This document shows, piece after piece, positions 1 to 6,180 of a stretch of DNA of 10,615 nt. The stretch's first letter is position 1. Each line of letters opens with the position of its first letter. Below the pieces are notes generated by a model that had not been told where the DNA came from, did no database searches, and was given only the letters and a program-made list of their open reading frames with translations. Source of the stretch: Rhodocyclaceae bacterium (GTDB taxonomy: Bacteria > Pseudomonadota > Gammaproteobacteria > Burkholderiales > Rhodocyclaceae); NCBI GenBank assembly GCA_017444505.1, contig JAFSWK010000113.1, forward strand, positions 1 to 10,615. Direction: 5' to 3'. Position numbers and translations under genes: made by a program.

Positions 1-1891
1 CCACATGGGCGGCAGCGGCAATCTGGATCAAATGCTCATCGCGCTGCTGCGTGCCAACCCGGATGCCTTTATTGACGGCAACGTCAACCGTCTGCGCGCC
101 GGTGCCATCCTGCGTCTGCCCGATGCCGATGCGGTGGAAGCGGTTGATCGCAGCGAAGCGCGCCGTCAGGTGCGTGCCCAGGCGGCGGACTTCAACGCCT
201 ACCGCAACCGCCTGGCCGGCGTTGCTGACCAAACCCCGGTGGCGGACGCTGGCGAAGGCACCCGCAGCAGCACCGGCACCATCTCCGCGCCGGTCGCCCC
301 GGCGGATCAATCCGCCACGGGCGATCGTGTTGTCGTCTCCGGCGGTATGCAGGCCGACGATTCTGGCAAGGATGCCCGCATCAACGCGCTGCAAGAAGAG
401 CTTGCCAGCAAGGAAGCCGCGCTCAAGGAATCCAGCGAGCGCGTGGCCGAGCTGGAAAGCATGGTCGAGGATCTGAAGAAACTCACCGCCCTGCCTGCCC
501 CGGCAGCGCCGGTTGCCGAACCGGCAGCGCCGCCGGCAATCGACGTACAGCAGCCTGAACCGCCTGCTGCCCCCGAACCTGTTGCGGCACCCGAAGAGCC
601 TGCTGCCGCCTCGTCCGAAGTGCAGCCGCCTGTTGCGGAAGAGCCGCCTGCTGCCGAAGCTGCGCCTGCTGCCGAAGACAGCAGCGAGCAGCCGCCGGTC
701 GAAGAAACGCCCCCGCAATTTGACAGCGACAGCGCGCCCCCGGTAGAAGAATTCACGCCGCCGCCTGCCGAAGAGCAGCCGCCGGTTGAAGCGCCGGCGC
801 CGGTTTCCGAACCGGCCACGCCGCCTGCTGAAGAAAGCAGCTCGCTGCCCATGATTGGTGGCGGCCTCCTCGCCCTGCTGGCGCTGATTTATGGAATATC
901 CCGCATCCGTCGTGCCCGTCAGCAAGCCGAAGAAGATGATTTCATCGACGACGAATCCGGCTTTGTCGACGACATGTCCGAGCAGCCGATGGATAACGAA
1001 GAAGAAGACGAAGACGACGAACCGCACTCCCAGTTCGGCGAAACTGGCGGCCAGACGGTCGACACCACTGCGGACGACGCGCAGACCGACTTCGTCCAGC
1101 TGAACGATTCGGAAGAAAGCGAAGTTGGCGTTGACCCGATTGCGGAAGCGGACGTTTATCTCGGCTATGGTCGTGCCGAGGCTGCTGTCGGCATCCTGCA
1201 AGACGCCATCAAGGCCAACAGTGCCCGTCCTGACCTCTATGTCAAACTTCTCGAATGCTATTCGCAGCTTCAGGATGTTGACCAGTTTGGTCTCACTGCC
1301 ACCGAGTTGTATACGCTCACCAATGGCAAGGGTGCGGAATGGAACAAGGCAGCCGAGCTTGGCCGCGAACTGGATCCGGAAAACCCGCTGTATCAAAGCG
1401 GCGGAGCCGCGCCGGCGGCTGCCGCAGCGCCTGCGCCTGCCGCAGCGCCTGCCCCCGCAGCTGACATTGACGCACCGCTGACCTTTGATCTGGACATGGG
1501 GGACGACCCGGTCTCCTCCGCCCCGGCCAGCCCGGCGCATGATGCCAATCTTGAGCGCACCATTGTCGCCAGCGAAGAGACCGCAGCGGAGCTCTCTGCC
1601 GAAGCGCCTGCTGCTGGTGAAACGCTTGATATCGACCTGGACGGCACTGACGACAAAGCTGGCGAACTCAACTTCGACCTGGGTCTGGAAGAAGACAAAG
1701 TCGGCCTCAACGATGGTGCCACGCTCTCCAACGAGCCGGACGAAGTGGATACCAAGCTCGATCTGGCGCGTGCTTACGATGAAATGGGCGACAAGGAAGG
1801 TGCCCGCGAACTCATCGAAGAAGTCATCCGCGAAGGCAACCCGCAGCAACAGGAAAAAGCCCGCCAGCTGCAAGCCCAGCTTGAAGGCTAA
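1..1891 (+). CDS. fimV: FimV/HubP-family polar pilus-assembly protein, C-terminal 629 residues (5' truncated by window edge)
   Basis: FimV is an inner-membrane, peptidoglycan-binding polar organiser needed for type IV pilus assembly and twitching. The frame is open to the left edge, so the ATG at position 5 is internal and the signal peptide and start of the LysM region are missing. Numbering from that Met: residues 7-40 are the end of the FimV N-terminal/LysM region (LLRANPDAFIDGNVNRL, then AGAILRLP); 122-160 are a predicted coiled coil; 163-276 are a Pro/Ala/Glu-rich periplasmic spacer with PPVEE/PPAEE-like units; 281-299 are a single membrane helix followed by Arg-rich RIRRAR; 308-340 are very acidic; 380-462 are TPR-like; 467-487 are an Ala/Pro linker; 492, 541 and 555 start three LxFDL/LxIDL acidic motifs; 582-626 are the FimV C-terminal domain (LDLARAYDEMGDKEGARELI). 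The layout matches FimV throughout. It ends at TAA and is closed by a terminator 27 bases on. Confidence 0.93.
   Translation, partial: HMGGSGNLDQMLIALLRANPDAFIDGNVNRLRAGAILRLPDADAVEAVDRSEARRQVRAQAADFNAYRNRLAGVADQTPVADAGEGTRSSTGTISAPVAPADQSATGDRVVVSGGMQADDSGKDARINALQEELASKEAALKESSERVAELESMVEDLKKLTALPAPAAPVAEPAAPPAIDVQQPEPPAAPEPVAAPEEPAAASSEVQPPVAEEPPAAEAAPAAEDSSEQPPVEETPPQFDSDSAPPVEEFTPPPAEEQPPVEAPAPVSEPATPPAEESSSLPMIGGGLLALLALIYGISRIRRARQQAEEDDFIDDESGFVDDMSEQPMDNEEEDEDDEPHSQFGETGGQTVDTTADDAQTDFVQLNDSEESEVGVDPIAEADVYLGYGRAEAAVGILQDAIKANSARPDLYVKLLECYSQLQDVDQFGLTATELYTLTNGKGAEWNKAAELGRELDPENPLYQSGGAAPAAAAAPAPAAAPAPAADIDAPLTFDLDMGDDPVSSAPASPAHDANLERTIVASEETAAELSAEAPAAGETLDIDLDGTDDKAGELNFDLGLEEDKVGLNDGATLSNEPDEVDTKLDLARAYDEMGDKEGARELIEEVIREGNPQQQEKARQLQAQLEG
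1421..1456 (+). repeat. Tandem 18-base repeat inside fimV (Ala/Pro linker)
   Basis: Two adjacent 18-base units, 1421-1438 and 1439-1456, match at 16 of 18 positions and begin GCCGCAGCGCCTG. They encode the alternating Ala/Pro linker between the TPR-like part and the LxFDL motifs of FimV. The unit is a multiple of three, so copy number could change without breaking the frame. Confidence 0.7.
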
Positions 1892-1917
1892 GCCCGCGTT
1901 TTCCAGCGTTACACAAC

Positions 1918-1945
1918 ACAGGCGCCTGCGGGCGCCTGTTTTTTT
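1918..1945 (+). terminator. Intrinsic terminator of fimV
   Basis: A perfect stem of ACAGGCGCC with GGCGCCTGT (8 GC-rich pairs plus one A-T pair) encloses the loop TGCG. On the plus strand it runs into seven T residues at 1939-1945. It lies 27 bases after the fimV stop. The reverse strand has no T run after the stem (it reads TGTTGTG), so this should terminate fimV far better than the convergent minus-strand transcript. Confidence 0.92.
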
Positions 1946-1983
1946 GCCCGCACAGCGAGTTTTGGGCGGGTAGCGGCAGACGG

Positions 1984-2238
1984 TCAGACGATGCGGCGGG
2001 CGTGTTCGATGCGCGCAAAGTCAAATTCTTCTGGCGAATACAAGTCCACAGGCGGGGGTAGGTCGTCGTAGCCCTTTAAAACCTCGTATAACGGGATATC
2101 AAAATACGGCTCTTTCTCGCCCATGTCGCAGGCACTGAAAATAAAGGCGTCGTCCGTCTCCCATGCTTTCAGGATGTGCAGCTCTTCTTGCAGGCAGTCA
2201 AACAGCCTGGCTTTCGCTTCTTCGTAGGTCAGCATCAT
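1984..2238 (-). CDS. Small acidic hypothetical protein, 84 aa
   Basis: I do not recognise this protein. It is short, acidic and without a signal peptide or membrane segment, so it is probably cytoplasmic. It begins MMLTYEEAKARLFDCL, continues with an amphipathic helix, a hydrophobic strand (DAFIFSACD), then YFDIPLYEVLKG and a DLPPPVDLYSPEEF stretch. The size and the opening (LTYEEA) resemble small immunity-type proteins such as the Imm35/YrhB group, but that is only an impression. A near-perfect ribosome binding site, AAGGAGGTG (2249-2241), precedes two tandem ATGs. The second ATG (2235) has the better spacing from GGAGG (7 versus 4 bases), so the product may be 83 residues. GC is about 53%, lower than in the neighbouring core genes. 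It lies 77 bases after the membrane-protein gene, which suggests cotranscription, and converges on fimV. Confidence 0.75.
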   Translation of the reverse strand: MMLTYEEAKARLFDCLQEELHILKAWETDDAFIFSACDMGEKEPYFDIPLYEVLKGYDDLPPPVDLYSPEEFDFARIEHARRIV

Positions 2239-2240
2239 TT

Positions 2241-2249
2241 CACCTCCTT
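2241..2249 (-). promoter_or_regulatory. Strong ribosome binding site of the 84-aa gene
   Basis: Read on the minus strand this is AAGGAGGTG, essentially the full anti-Shine-Dalgarno complement and the strongest such site in the window. It supports the small downstream gene being translated. It overlaps the right arm of a TTGAC/GTCAA dyad at 2248-2258, so it could be partly occluded in RNA. Confidence 0.8.
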
Positions 2250-2258
2250 GACCGTCAA
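2248..2258. repeat. Inverted repeat TTGAC-N-GTCAA beside the ribosome binding site
   Basis: Five-base arms TTGAC and GTCAA are separated by one base, immediately upstream of and touching the AAGGAGGTG site of the 84-aa gene. The one-base spacer is too short for a full RNA hairpin, so a protein-binding dyad is more plausible, but the match is short and may be chance. Confidence 0.35.
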
Positions 2259-2276
2259 CCGTAACAAACGTAAGGC

Positions 2277-2292
2277 GGGCAACTTGTTGCCC
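2277..2292. repeat. Inverted repeat GGGCAAC-TT-GTTGCCC in the intergenic spacer
   Basis: The arms are a perfect 7-base match around a 2-base centre. In RNA this would fold as a 6-pair stem with a four-base loop. It lies in the 77-base spacer between the membrane-protein gene and the 84-aa gene. No T run follows on either strand, so it is not a typical terminator. It could be an operator, an attenuating or processing hairpin, or an mRNA stabiliser. Confidence 0.55.
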
Positions 2293-2293
2293 A

Positions 2294-2317
2294 CACTACT
2301 GGCTGCAAGCCACTACT
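2294..2317. repeat. Small hairpin GGCT-GCA-AGCC flanked by direct repeats CACTACT
   Basis: The sequence CACTACT occurs at 2294-2300 and 2311-2317 on either side of a short dyad (GGCT/AGCC, 2301-2311). The right copy overlaps the tandem TAG TAG stops of the minus-strand membrane-protein gene. The elements are short and no function can be read from them. Confidence 0.35.
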
Positions 2318-2786
2318 AGCCACAAATGACCGCAAAAACAAGGGCAACGATGCAAAGCGCCCCGCCGACGAAAATCGCCAGCACGGGAAGCGTCATGAGC
2401 GCCGTGAAGAAGTCTGTGTCGGTATCCATTGCAAACACGCCCGCCGCCAGCAAGTACAGCAGCACGGGGTTGATGCCCCCGCTGCCAAACGGCGCTGTTC
2501 TTCTGGCGTACTTCTTCGCCTGTTCCCTCTCGTCGGTGTACGCCTCTATCCCGAAGAAAGTATCCAGATCTTCCTTCGTTATCCGATCTGCTCCCGTCTC
2601 CAGCGCAGATGTTTCCAACGCCTTCCACATAGTAATTTCCCGCCACGTTGCATTTGCATCCAGCGGCGGCGTCTGCTTGATCTTCTCTAGCACTTCCCGC
2701 GCTTTCAGCTCTTGCTTGTAGCGCGCATCCAGACGGGCGGCAAGTTCATCCAGCCCGCCCTTTTTTTGACCCTGTTCCGCATCCAT
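2316..2786 (-). CDS. Hypothetical membrane protein with coiled-coil N-terminus and C-terminal hydrophobic helices, 156 aa
   Basis: I do not recognise a family. Residues 1-38 are charged and likely helical or coiled coil (LDELAARLDARYKQELKARE). Residues 45-95 form a soluble, acidic part. Residues 106-120 (NPVLLYLLAAGVFAM) and 129-154 (a long Val/Leu/Ala/Gly run) are hydrophobic and should span the membrane, joined by the acidic loop DTDTD. The gene ends with tandem stops (TAG TAG). I chose the ATG at 2786 because GGGAG lies 8 bases upstream and codon use is typical from there on. An in-frame ATG at 2858 also has a good site (GAGGGG, 7-base spacing) and would add 24 residues. The open frame runs back to 2978, but that part looks non-coding (Cys/Arg/Trp-rich). 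It is probably cotranscribed with the 84-aa gene downstream. The coiled-coil-plus-membrane layout gives no reliable function. Confidence 0.7.
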   Translation of the reverse strand: MDAEQGQKKGGLDELAARLDARYKQELKAREVLEKIKQTPPLDANATWREITMWKALETSALETGADRITKEDLDTFFGIEAYTDEREQAKKYARRTAPFGSGGINPVLLYLLAAGVFAMDTDTDFFTALMTLPVLAIFVGGALCIVALVFAVICG

Positions 2787-3117
2787 CGCCGCGTCTCCCT
2801 TGCCAATTGCAACTCGCTCACGCCAAAACAAACAGGCCGTGAAAATCTTGTCGGGCATCCATTTTCCCCTCGCAACTAGCTCAAATACTGAGCCTGCGCA
2901 GCGATTTTTCACATCCACCGCCCCCGATTCCACCCCCCCGCGCCGCCACCGGCGATGCGGACAAAAACTGTTGCCCATGCTACTCTGGACAATGCATCAA
3001 ACCCAAAACGGTTGCGGGCGTGCCGTGGCGCATCACAGGTCACAATGGATGCAACGGATGCGACATGGAACAGAGCGTGACAGGCCGCGAAGCGGCTGGC
3101 GGGCGCGTGGGGGCGTT
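2787..3117. other. 331-base stretch without a convincing gene
   Basis: This lies between the DUF2322 gene and the small membrane-protein gene. Its lower half (2787-2978) is an open minus-strand frame with atypical composition, of which 2787-2858 may be coding if the upstream ATG is used. It should contain the promoter of the small-gene pair, but I found no clear -35/-10 pair; TATTTG near 2890 on the minus strand is only a weak -10 candidate. A small hairpin (GCCGC-GAA-GCGGC, 3084-3096) follows the DUF2322 stop but has no T run, so no clear terminator is seen for the purB-DUF2322 transcript. Confidence 0.6.
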
Positions 3118-3513
3118 TTACAGCGCAAACACTTGCTTGATGCGCAGGGTTTCGTTGCGTTCAATCAGCCCGAAGAGGCGGTCGATGTTGGGGTGTTTGC
3201 CGGGCTGGGCGCGGGCGTGGTCGGTGTGTTCGGCGAAGAGTTCCAGACCTTTGCGGGCGGCTTCGGGGGTGAGTGCGCCGTAGAGTTGCGCCAGGTGGTT
3301 GTAGACGGCCAGCGAGCCGGTTTGACCGGGACGGTTTTCGACGCGGGCGATTTCTTCGCCTGCGGCATTGAGCAGCGCCAGCGCCGCCAGGTGTGAGACT
3401 TTGGGCAGCGTTTTGAGTTGCGCGGCAAAGAGCGGCGCGCTGGCCGCCGGTGCGGGGGGAGCGGGCGCGTCTTCGGCGGGGGCGGCAGCTTGCGGGGCGG
3501 CGGCGTCCGTCAT
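3118..3513 (-). CDS. DUF2322 family protein with Ala/Pro-rich N-terminal extension, 131 aa
   Basis: The function of the family is unknown. Residues about 29-131 match the DUF2322 pattern: LKTLPKVSHLAALALLN, then the ENRPGQTGSLAVYNHLAQLYG block (59-79), then AEHTDHARAQPGKHPNIDRL (94-113), the most recognisable part. Family members as I know them are about 100 residues. Here residues 1-28 are an added tail made mostly of Ala and Pro with a few acidic residues, likely disordered. There is no signal peptide or membrane helix, so the protein is probably cytosolic. The ATG follows the purB stop by only 4 bases and has no Shine-Dalgarno, so its translation probably depends on ribosomes finishing purB. 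The family assignment is from memory of the motif; the role is not inferred. Confidence 0.85.
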   Translation of the reverse strand: MTDAAAPQAAAPAEDAPAPPAPAASAPLFAAQLKTLPKVSHLAALALLNAAGEEIARVENRPGQTGSLAVYNHLAQLYGALTPEAARKGLELFAEHTDHARAQPGKHPNIDRLFGLIERNETLRIKQVFAL

Positions 3514-3517
3514 GGCG

Positions 3518-4882
3518 TCAGATGGCGCGGGCGAGTTGTTCGGCGCAGCCGGTGTAGCTGGCGGGGGTCATCGCCAGCAGGCGGTCGCGCTCTTGCGCGG
3601 GGATGTCCAGCGTGCGGATGAAGGCGTGCAGGTCGTCGCGCGAAATGCCTTGGCCGCGCGTGAGTGCTTTCAGTTTTTCGTAGGGCTTTTCAATGCCGTA
3701 GCGACGCATCACGGTTTGCACCGGCTCGGCGAGCACTTCCCAGCAGGCGTCGAGATCGGCGGCCAGTTGTTGCGGGTTGGCGGTGAGTTTGCCCAGACCA
3801 CGCTGGCACGAGATGCAGGCCAGCGCGCTGTATCCAAAGGCCACACCCATGTTGCGCAAGACGGTGGAGTCGGTCAGGTCACGCTGCATCCGCGAGACCG
3901 GCAGCTTGTCGGCCAGGTGGCGCAGGATGGCGTTGGCCAGGCCGAGGTTGCCTTCGGCGTTTTCAAAGTCGATGGGGTTGACCTTGTGCGGCATGGTGGA
4001 GGAACCCACTTCGCCAGCTTTGAGTTGCTGGCGGAAATAGCCCAGCGAGATGTACAGCCAGAAGTCGCGGCAGGCGTCGAGCACGACGGTGTTGGCGCGC
4101 GCCGTGGCATCAAACAGTTCGGCCATGGCGTCGTGCGGTTCAATCTGGATGGTATAGGGGTTGAAGGTCAGCCCCAGCGATTCGATGAAGCGGCGGTTGA
4201 AGGCAGGCCAGTCAAATTGCGGCCAGGCGGCGGTGTGGGCGTTGTAGTTGCCGACCGCGCCGTTGAATTTGGCGCACAGTTGCACGCGGGCGATGGCGTC
4301 GCGGGCGCGCATCAGGCGGGCGGCGATGTTGGCCATTTCCTTGCCCAGCGTGGTGGGGCTGGCGGGCTGGCCGTGCGTGCGCGAGAGCATGGGCAGCGCG
4401 GCGTGCTCGTGCGCCAGCGCGCGCAGGCGTTCAATCAGTGCGTCGATGGCGGGCAGCAAGACTTCGCGCCGACCTTGTTCCAGCATCAGGGCGTGGGCGG
4501 TGTTGTTGATGTCTTCCGAGGTGCAGGCGAAGTGGATGAATTCTCCGGCGCGGGCGACTTCGGGCACGTCGGCAAAGCGGCGTTTCAGCCAGTATTCGAC
4601 GGCTTTCACGTCGTGATTGATTTCCGCTTCGATGGCCTTCACCGCCTGCGCGTCGGCCTCACTGAACGTTTGCGCGGCGGCGTCCAGCGCGGCGATGCTC
4701 TCGGGCGAAAAGGGGGCAATTTCGGCAAAGGTGGCTTCGGCGGCCAGTGCTTTGAGCCATTCGATTTCCACGCGGATGCGGTTGCGAATCAGGCCGTATT
4801 CGGAAAAATGACCGCGCAGCGCGTCGAGCTTGTCGCCATAGCGACCATCCAGCGGAGAGAGGGCAAGCAGAGAAGAAGTCAT
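3518..4882 (-). CDS. purB: Adenylosuccinate lyase, 454 aa
   Basis: PurB cleaves fumarate from SAICAR and from adenylosuccinate, acting twice in purine synthesis; it is a cytosolic homotetramer of the fumarase/aspartase superfamily. Length and start (MTSSLLALSPLDGRYGDKL) fit the E. coli-type enzyme of 456 residues. Visible signatures: TSEDINNTAHAL (121-132); RTHGQPASP with the catalytic His170; the superfamily signature GSSTMPHKVNP (293-303) with the catalytic Ser295; IEPHDAMAELFD (247-258); and SRMQRDLTDSTVLRN (330-344). All active-site motifs are intact. The start lacks a clear Shine-Dalgarno and follows a pyrimidine-rich stretch. The gene lies 116 bases after hemY on the same strand with no terminator seen between them, so it may be read from the hem transcript or from its own promoter. 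The DUF2322 gene follows after 4 bases. Confidence 0.97.
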   Translation of the reverse strand: MTSSLLALSPLDGRYGDKLDALRGHFSEYGLIRNRIRVEIEWLKALAAEATFAEIAPFSPESIAALDAAAQTFSEADAQAVKAIEAEINHDVKAVEYWLKRRFADVPEVARAGEFIHFACTSEDINNTAHALMLEQGRREVLLPAIDALIERLRALAHEHAALPMLSRTHGQPASPTTLGKEMANIAARLMRARDAIARVQLCAKFNGAVGNYNAHTAAWPQFDWPAFNRRFIESLGLTFNPYTIQIEPHDAMAELFDATARANTVVLDACRDFWLYISLGYFRQQLKAGEVGSSTMPHKVNPIDFENAEGNLGLANAILRHLADKLPVSRMQRDLTDSTVLRNMGVAFGYSALACISCQRGLGKLTANPQQLAADLDACWEVLAEPVQTVMRRYGIEKPYEKLKALTRGQGISRDDLHAFIRTLDIPAQERDRLLAMTPASYTGCAEQLARAI

Positions 4883-4921
4883 GTTGAGCTAAGAGACAGA
4901 AAAACAGGAAAGGAAAGACAC
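4883..4921 (-). promoter_or_regulatory. Pyrimidine-rich purB leader without Shine-Dalgarno
   Basis: On the minus strand the bases before the purB ATG read as an almost unbroken C/T run (TCTTTCCTTTCCTGTTTTTC) followed by TGTCTCTTAGCTCAAC. There is no purine-rich ribosome binding site in the usual place. A weak dyad, CGGCCATGACCG (4927-4938), lies just upstream. No PurR-like palindrome is visible. Initiation may rely on an unstructured leader. Confidence 0.4.
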
Positions 4922-4998
4922 GCGCACGGCCATGACCGTTTGACATGCCGGTGAAGAAAATCCTGAGGAACGTGAGGGTCGTCCTGCCGCGCGCCGCA

Positions 4999-6180
4999 TT
5001 ACGACGACGCAGGCAGCGCGGCGTTGGCGGCGCGGCGGAAATATTGCGCGGCTTCTTGCGGGCGGTCGATTTTTTCCAGCAGAGCGCCCAGTGCAAGGAA
5101 TACATCGGCCTGCGGCGCGAGTTCGGCAGCGCGTTCCAGATACGCTTGCGCCTTGCCCCAGATTTGCATCTGCGCGCACTGGCAGCCGAGCGAATACAGC
5201 AGGCTGGCGTCGTCGCCGTGGCGTTGCTGCCAGTGTTCGGCGTTTTTCAGCGCATCGCGCGCTTCTTCGCCCTCGCCCGCGCAGAGGTGATAGACGCGCG
5301 CCAGCGCACTGTCCCAAGTGCTGTTGAGCACTTTTTCCACTTGCCGACGGGCGATTACGGCTTGCCCGCCGGCGCTCAGATGCAGCACGGCCTGGCGCAA
5401 AAATTCGGCACGCGCGAGGCTGGCTTTCGGCAAGCCGCGCCAGTATTCGCGTTGCGCTTCGGGGTCGGCGGCTTTTTCTGCCAGCGTCGCCAGCCACGCT
5501 TCGTCGCGCAGGCGGTCGGCACGCTCGGGCGCAATCATGCGGATGCGCGCCAGCGAATCGACGGCGGGCACCAGCGTTTGCGGCTGACGGCGCAAGTTGG
5601 CCAGCGCAATTTCCAGCCGTTCGACCACCGGCGCGCTGTGGCCGCGCTCTTTGAGCGCGCGCAAGGCGGCCTCGGCGGTGGCGGCGTCTTCATCGCGCAG
5701 CGCAAAGCGGGCGCGGGCGATTTCGGCGGCGGCGGGCGCGTGTTCGGCGGCCACTTCCAGCCAGCGGGCGGCGTTTTTGTCGTCCAGCGCGTCATGCGCG
5801 GCGTAGGCGGCAAGCAGGGCTGCCGCGCCGTTGTATTCTTCGTTTTTACAGGCAATGCGGGCGGCTTTCTGTGCCTGCGCGAAGTGGCCGTCCAGAAAGT
5901 GCGTCAAACCTTGCGTGAGCGCACGATGCGCGCGGTTGGCGCGGCGGCGGGCGCGCGCTTCACGCAGACCGTCGGGCAGGCGCAGCAGGTTGTCGAGCAG
6001 GCGCACCAGAAAATAGAGCAGGAAAAAGGTCGCCACCAGCACGACAATGGCCAGATTGAGCGTGACTTGCAGGCGCAGGTCTTGCAGGATGATGAGAATG
6101 TAGCCATCGTTGCCTGCGGCCAGCAGCGCCGCGCCAATGGCCAGCGCAAAGAGCACGATGACGCCGAGGATGGTTCGCAT
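4999..6180 (-). CDS. hemY: HemY-type heme biosynthesis membrane protein with TPR repeats, 393 aa
   Basis: HemY (the proteobacterial HemY, not the Bacillus protoporphyrinogen oxidase) is an inner-membrane protein of the heme pathway whose exact role is unsettled; it is thought to help organise pathway enzymes. Two membrane helices (about residues 5-22 and 41-63) flank the HemY_N signature DGYILIILQDLRLQVTLNLA (25-44). The rest is helical and TPR-like; the clearest repeats are near the C-terminus (about 325-390: LLYSLGCQCAQMQIWGKAQAYL and FLALGALLEKIDRPQEAAQY). The length is about the usual 390-400 residues. The start codon overlaps the hemX stop (TGATG), so translation is coupled. GGAG lies 8 bases upstream of the ATG. 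It is the last of the four heme genes. Confidence 0.93.
   Translation of the reverse strand: MRTILGVIVLFALAIGAALLAAGNDGYILIILQDLRLQVTLNLAIVVLVATFFLLYFLVRLLDNLLRLPDGLREARARRRANRAHRALTQGLTHFLDGHFAQAQKAARIACKNEEYNGAAALLAAYAAHDALDDKNAARWLEVAAEHAPAAAEIARARFALRDEDAATAEAALRALKERGHSAPVVERLEIALANLRRQPQTLVPAVDSLARIRMIAPERADRLRDEAWLATLAEKAADPEAQREYWRGLPKASLARAEFLRQAVLHLSAGGQAVIARRQVEKVLNSTWDSALARVYHLCAGEGEEARDALKNAEHWQQRHGDDASLLYSLGCQCAQMQIWGKAQAYLERAAELAPQADVFLALGALLEKIDRPQEAAQYFRRAANAALPASS

Noticed and set aside
2859..2978. N-terminal extension of the small membrane protein back to 2978
   Set aside because: The added residues are Cys/Arg/Trp-rich and unlike the rest, and two better starts with good ribosome binding sites (2858 and 2786) lie downstream.
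3084..3096. Hairpin GCCGC-GAA-GCGGC after the DUF2322 stop as a terminator
   Set aside because: The stem is only five pairs and no T run follows on the minus strand, so it does not meet the criteria for an intrinsic terminator.
2800..3396. Plus-strand open frame of 198 residues across the gene-poor stretch
   Set aside because: Its second half is antisense to the DUF2322 gene and its first half has no ribosome binding site or protein-like pattern.
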